A stretch of DNA of 64,000 bases from Phoenix dactylifera (lineage: Eukaryota; Streptophyta; Magnoliopsida; Arecales; Arecaceae), in assembly GCF_009389715.1 (NCBI RefSeq), contig NC_052401.1, forward strand, positions 620,001 to 684,000. The letters run 5' to 3'. Positions 63,111 to 64,000 of the stretch are shown piece by piece; the first letter of the stretch is position 1, and the number at the start of each line of letters is the position of its first letter. The notes below the pieces were generated by a model. The model saw only the letters and a program-made list of their open reading frames with translations. It was not told where the DNA came from and made no database searches. A program made the position numbers and the translations under genes.

Positions 63111-64000
63111 TGAATAAAATTTGTTTCCTTTTGCTTCATTATTGGTAGTCTTATTCAAGTCTATATAAAACATTTTTTGTCTAGATTCTCTCTCTTAAAA
63201 TGTGGTTAATACTTGGAGATTTTGTTAAGGTACGGATTTTCGCACCGACACATGAATAGATTTTTAAGAAATTCGTTTTAACTGCAAACATATGAACCAA
63301 TTTGGAAAGGCCACGACGTTCCAGGAGACCACTCGGACCACCTAGTCTGGGATTATGGAGTTGTAAGAGGTAATCAGCTTTTGTAGCTTTGTTGTGGGTG
63401 CTCTTGGAGACTGCCATGACCGAAATGTGGAGGTATCACTGGTCCCTCTTGCTCTCACCTACCCTTAATGAGCCCGTCCCACAAGAGATGCATTGGCCTC
63501 TCTCCAATCACATATGTTGCTACCGAAAGCAACATTATTTGTAGGTTCTGATAGCCCGTTTGCAGCAACATAAGGTTTCATCTAATAAATTTAGCTAGGA
63601 TATGTTATTTGAATTTCTTAATAATATATAAGTATCCAAAATCTATCTAGTTCGTAGAAAAAATAGTACTAATCATCTACCCAAAGGACAACCAATGATC
63701 TAAAATTATATTTCCCAAAATAGAGAGGACCGAACATATGTTCTAGCCTTTCAGGCACGCACCCCCTTGAATCGAAACATTGGCAAACTAGATTTCACCC
63801 TCACGAAAAAAAAAAAAAAGAAGCAGAACAGGAGCCTACCGCAAGTACTACTACTTTTATGCGAACCCTCCTGTGCAAGCTATAACAGCCTAATAATGAT
63901 ATAGCGGTTGCTACCTAAAGTAGGTTTGGGGAAAAAAGTAGCAGGATTTGACCCAAAAAAAAGTAGTAGGTTTGAAAAAGCTGTCCACATGTAAAGAATT
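63111..64000. other. Non-coding DNA at window end, copy 3
   Basis: Equivalent to 30122-31010 of copy 1. It is more different from copies 1 and 2 than they are from each other. A third DIR-2 gene would be expected just past the window end. Confidence 0.55.

Larger units (their letters stand above)
54791..64000. repeat. Dirigent module, copy 3 (partial)
   Basis: Third copy, cut by the window end a few hundred bases before the expected DIR-2 gene. It keeps the uninterrupted copia target site (about 55675-55690) and the uninterrupted MITE target (about 57890). Confidence 0.9.

Noticed and set aside
22843-64000. Reading the tandem modules as simple false duplication of haplotypes
   Set aside because: Not fully excluded, but three copies with a mosaic relation, offset breakpoints and nested lesions fit real duplication better than two haplotypes placed side by side.

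Overview
This is a plant nuclear window. The host genes have canonical GT-AG introns and TATA boxes, and the window carries Ty3/gypsy and Ty1/copia elements, LINE tails, a MITE and dirigent genes. The GC-rich, Ser/Pro-rich first exon of the heat-shock factor and the repeat style suggest a monocot, perhaps a palm. That is an inference; no species marker was identified.

Layout. (1) 1-6740: a class A3 heat stress transcription factor (HSFA3) on the minus strand, two exons split by a 3.73-kb intron. Its promoter has a TATA box, a perfect three-unit heat shock element and a possible DRE. (2) 6841-11876: mostly non-coding, but 9616-10843 holds five correctly spliceable exons of a CTR1-type Raf-like kinase on the minus strand. 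The activation-segment exon is missing and HRD reads CRD, so it is a pseudogene. Long (AT)n tracts follow. (3) 11877-22742: a Ty3/gypsy element of the Tat kind (5' LTR, gag-pol with an extra archaeal-type RNase H, two tandem arrays, an antisense ORF), cut off by a 100-N assembly gap. (4) 22843-64000: three tandem copies of a roughly 12-13-kb dirigent module. Each has a dirigent pseudogene (DIR-1, plus strand), a 3.7-kb non-coding repeat block, a LINE RNase H relic and an intact dirigent gene (DIR-2, minus strand; the third copy would lie past the window end). Copy 2 is split by a 7.1-kb copia element at 35545-42679.

How it fits together. The modules are marked by private insertions: a copia element and a 472-bp MITE only in copy 2, and two short poly(A)-tailed retroposons with target duplications only in copy 1. 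Sequence identity is mosaic: the left parts of copies 2 and 3 match best, while the right parts of copies 1 and 2 match best. This fits an older L-R duplication followed by a younger tandem duplication of an R-L block with breakpoints near 30.19, 50.50 and 63.18 kb. DIR-2 is identical at every base in its two copies. All three DIR-1 copies share one inherited stop codon. Both active-looking host genes (HSFA3, DIR-2) are stress-related, but no regulatory link between them is visible.
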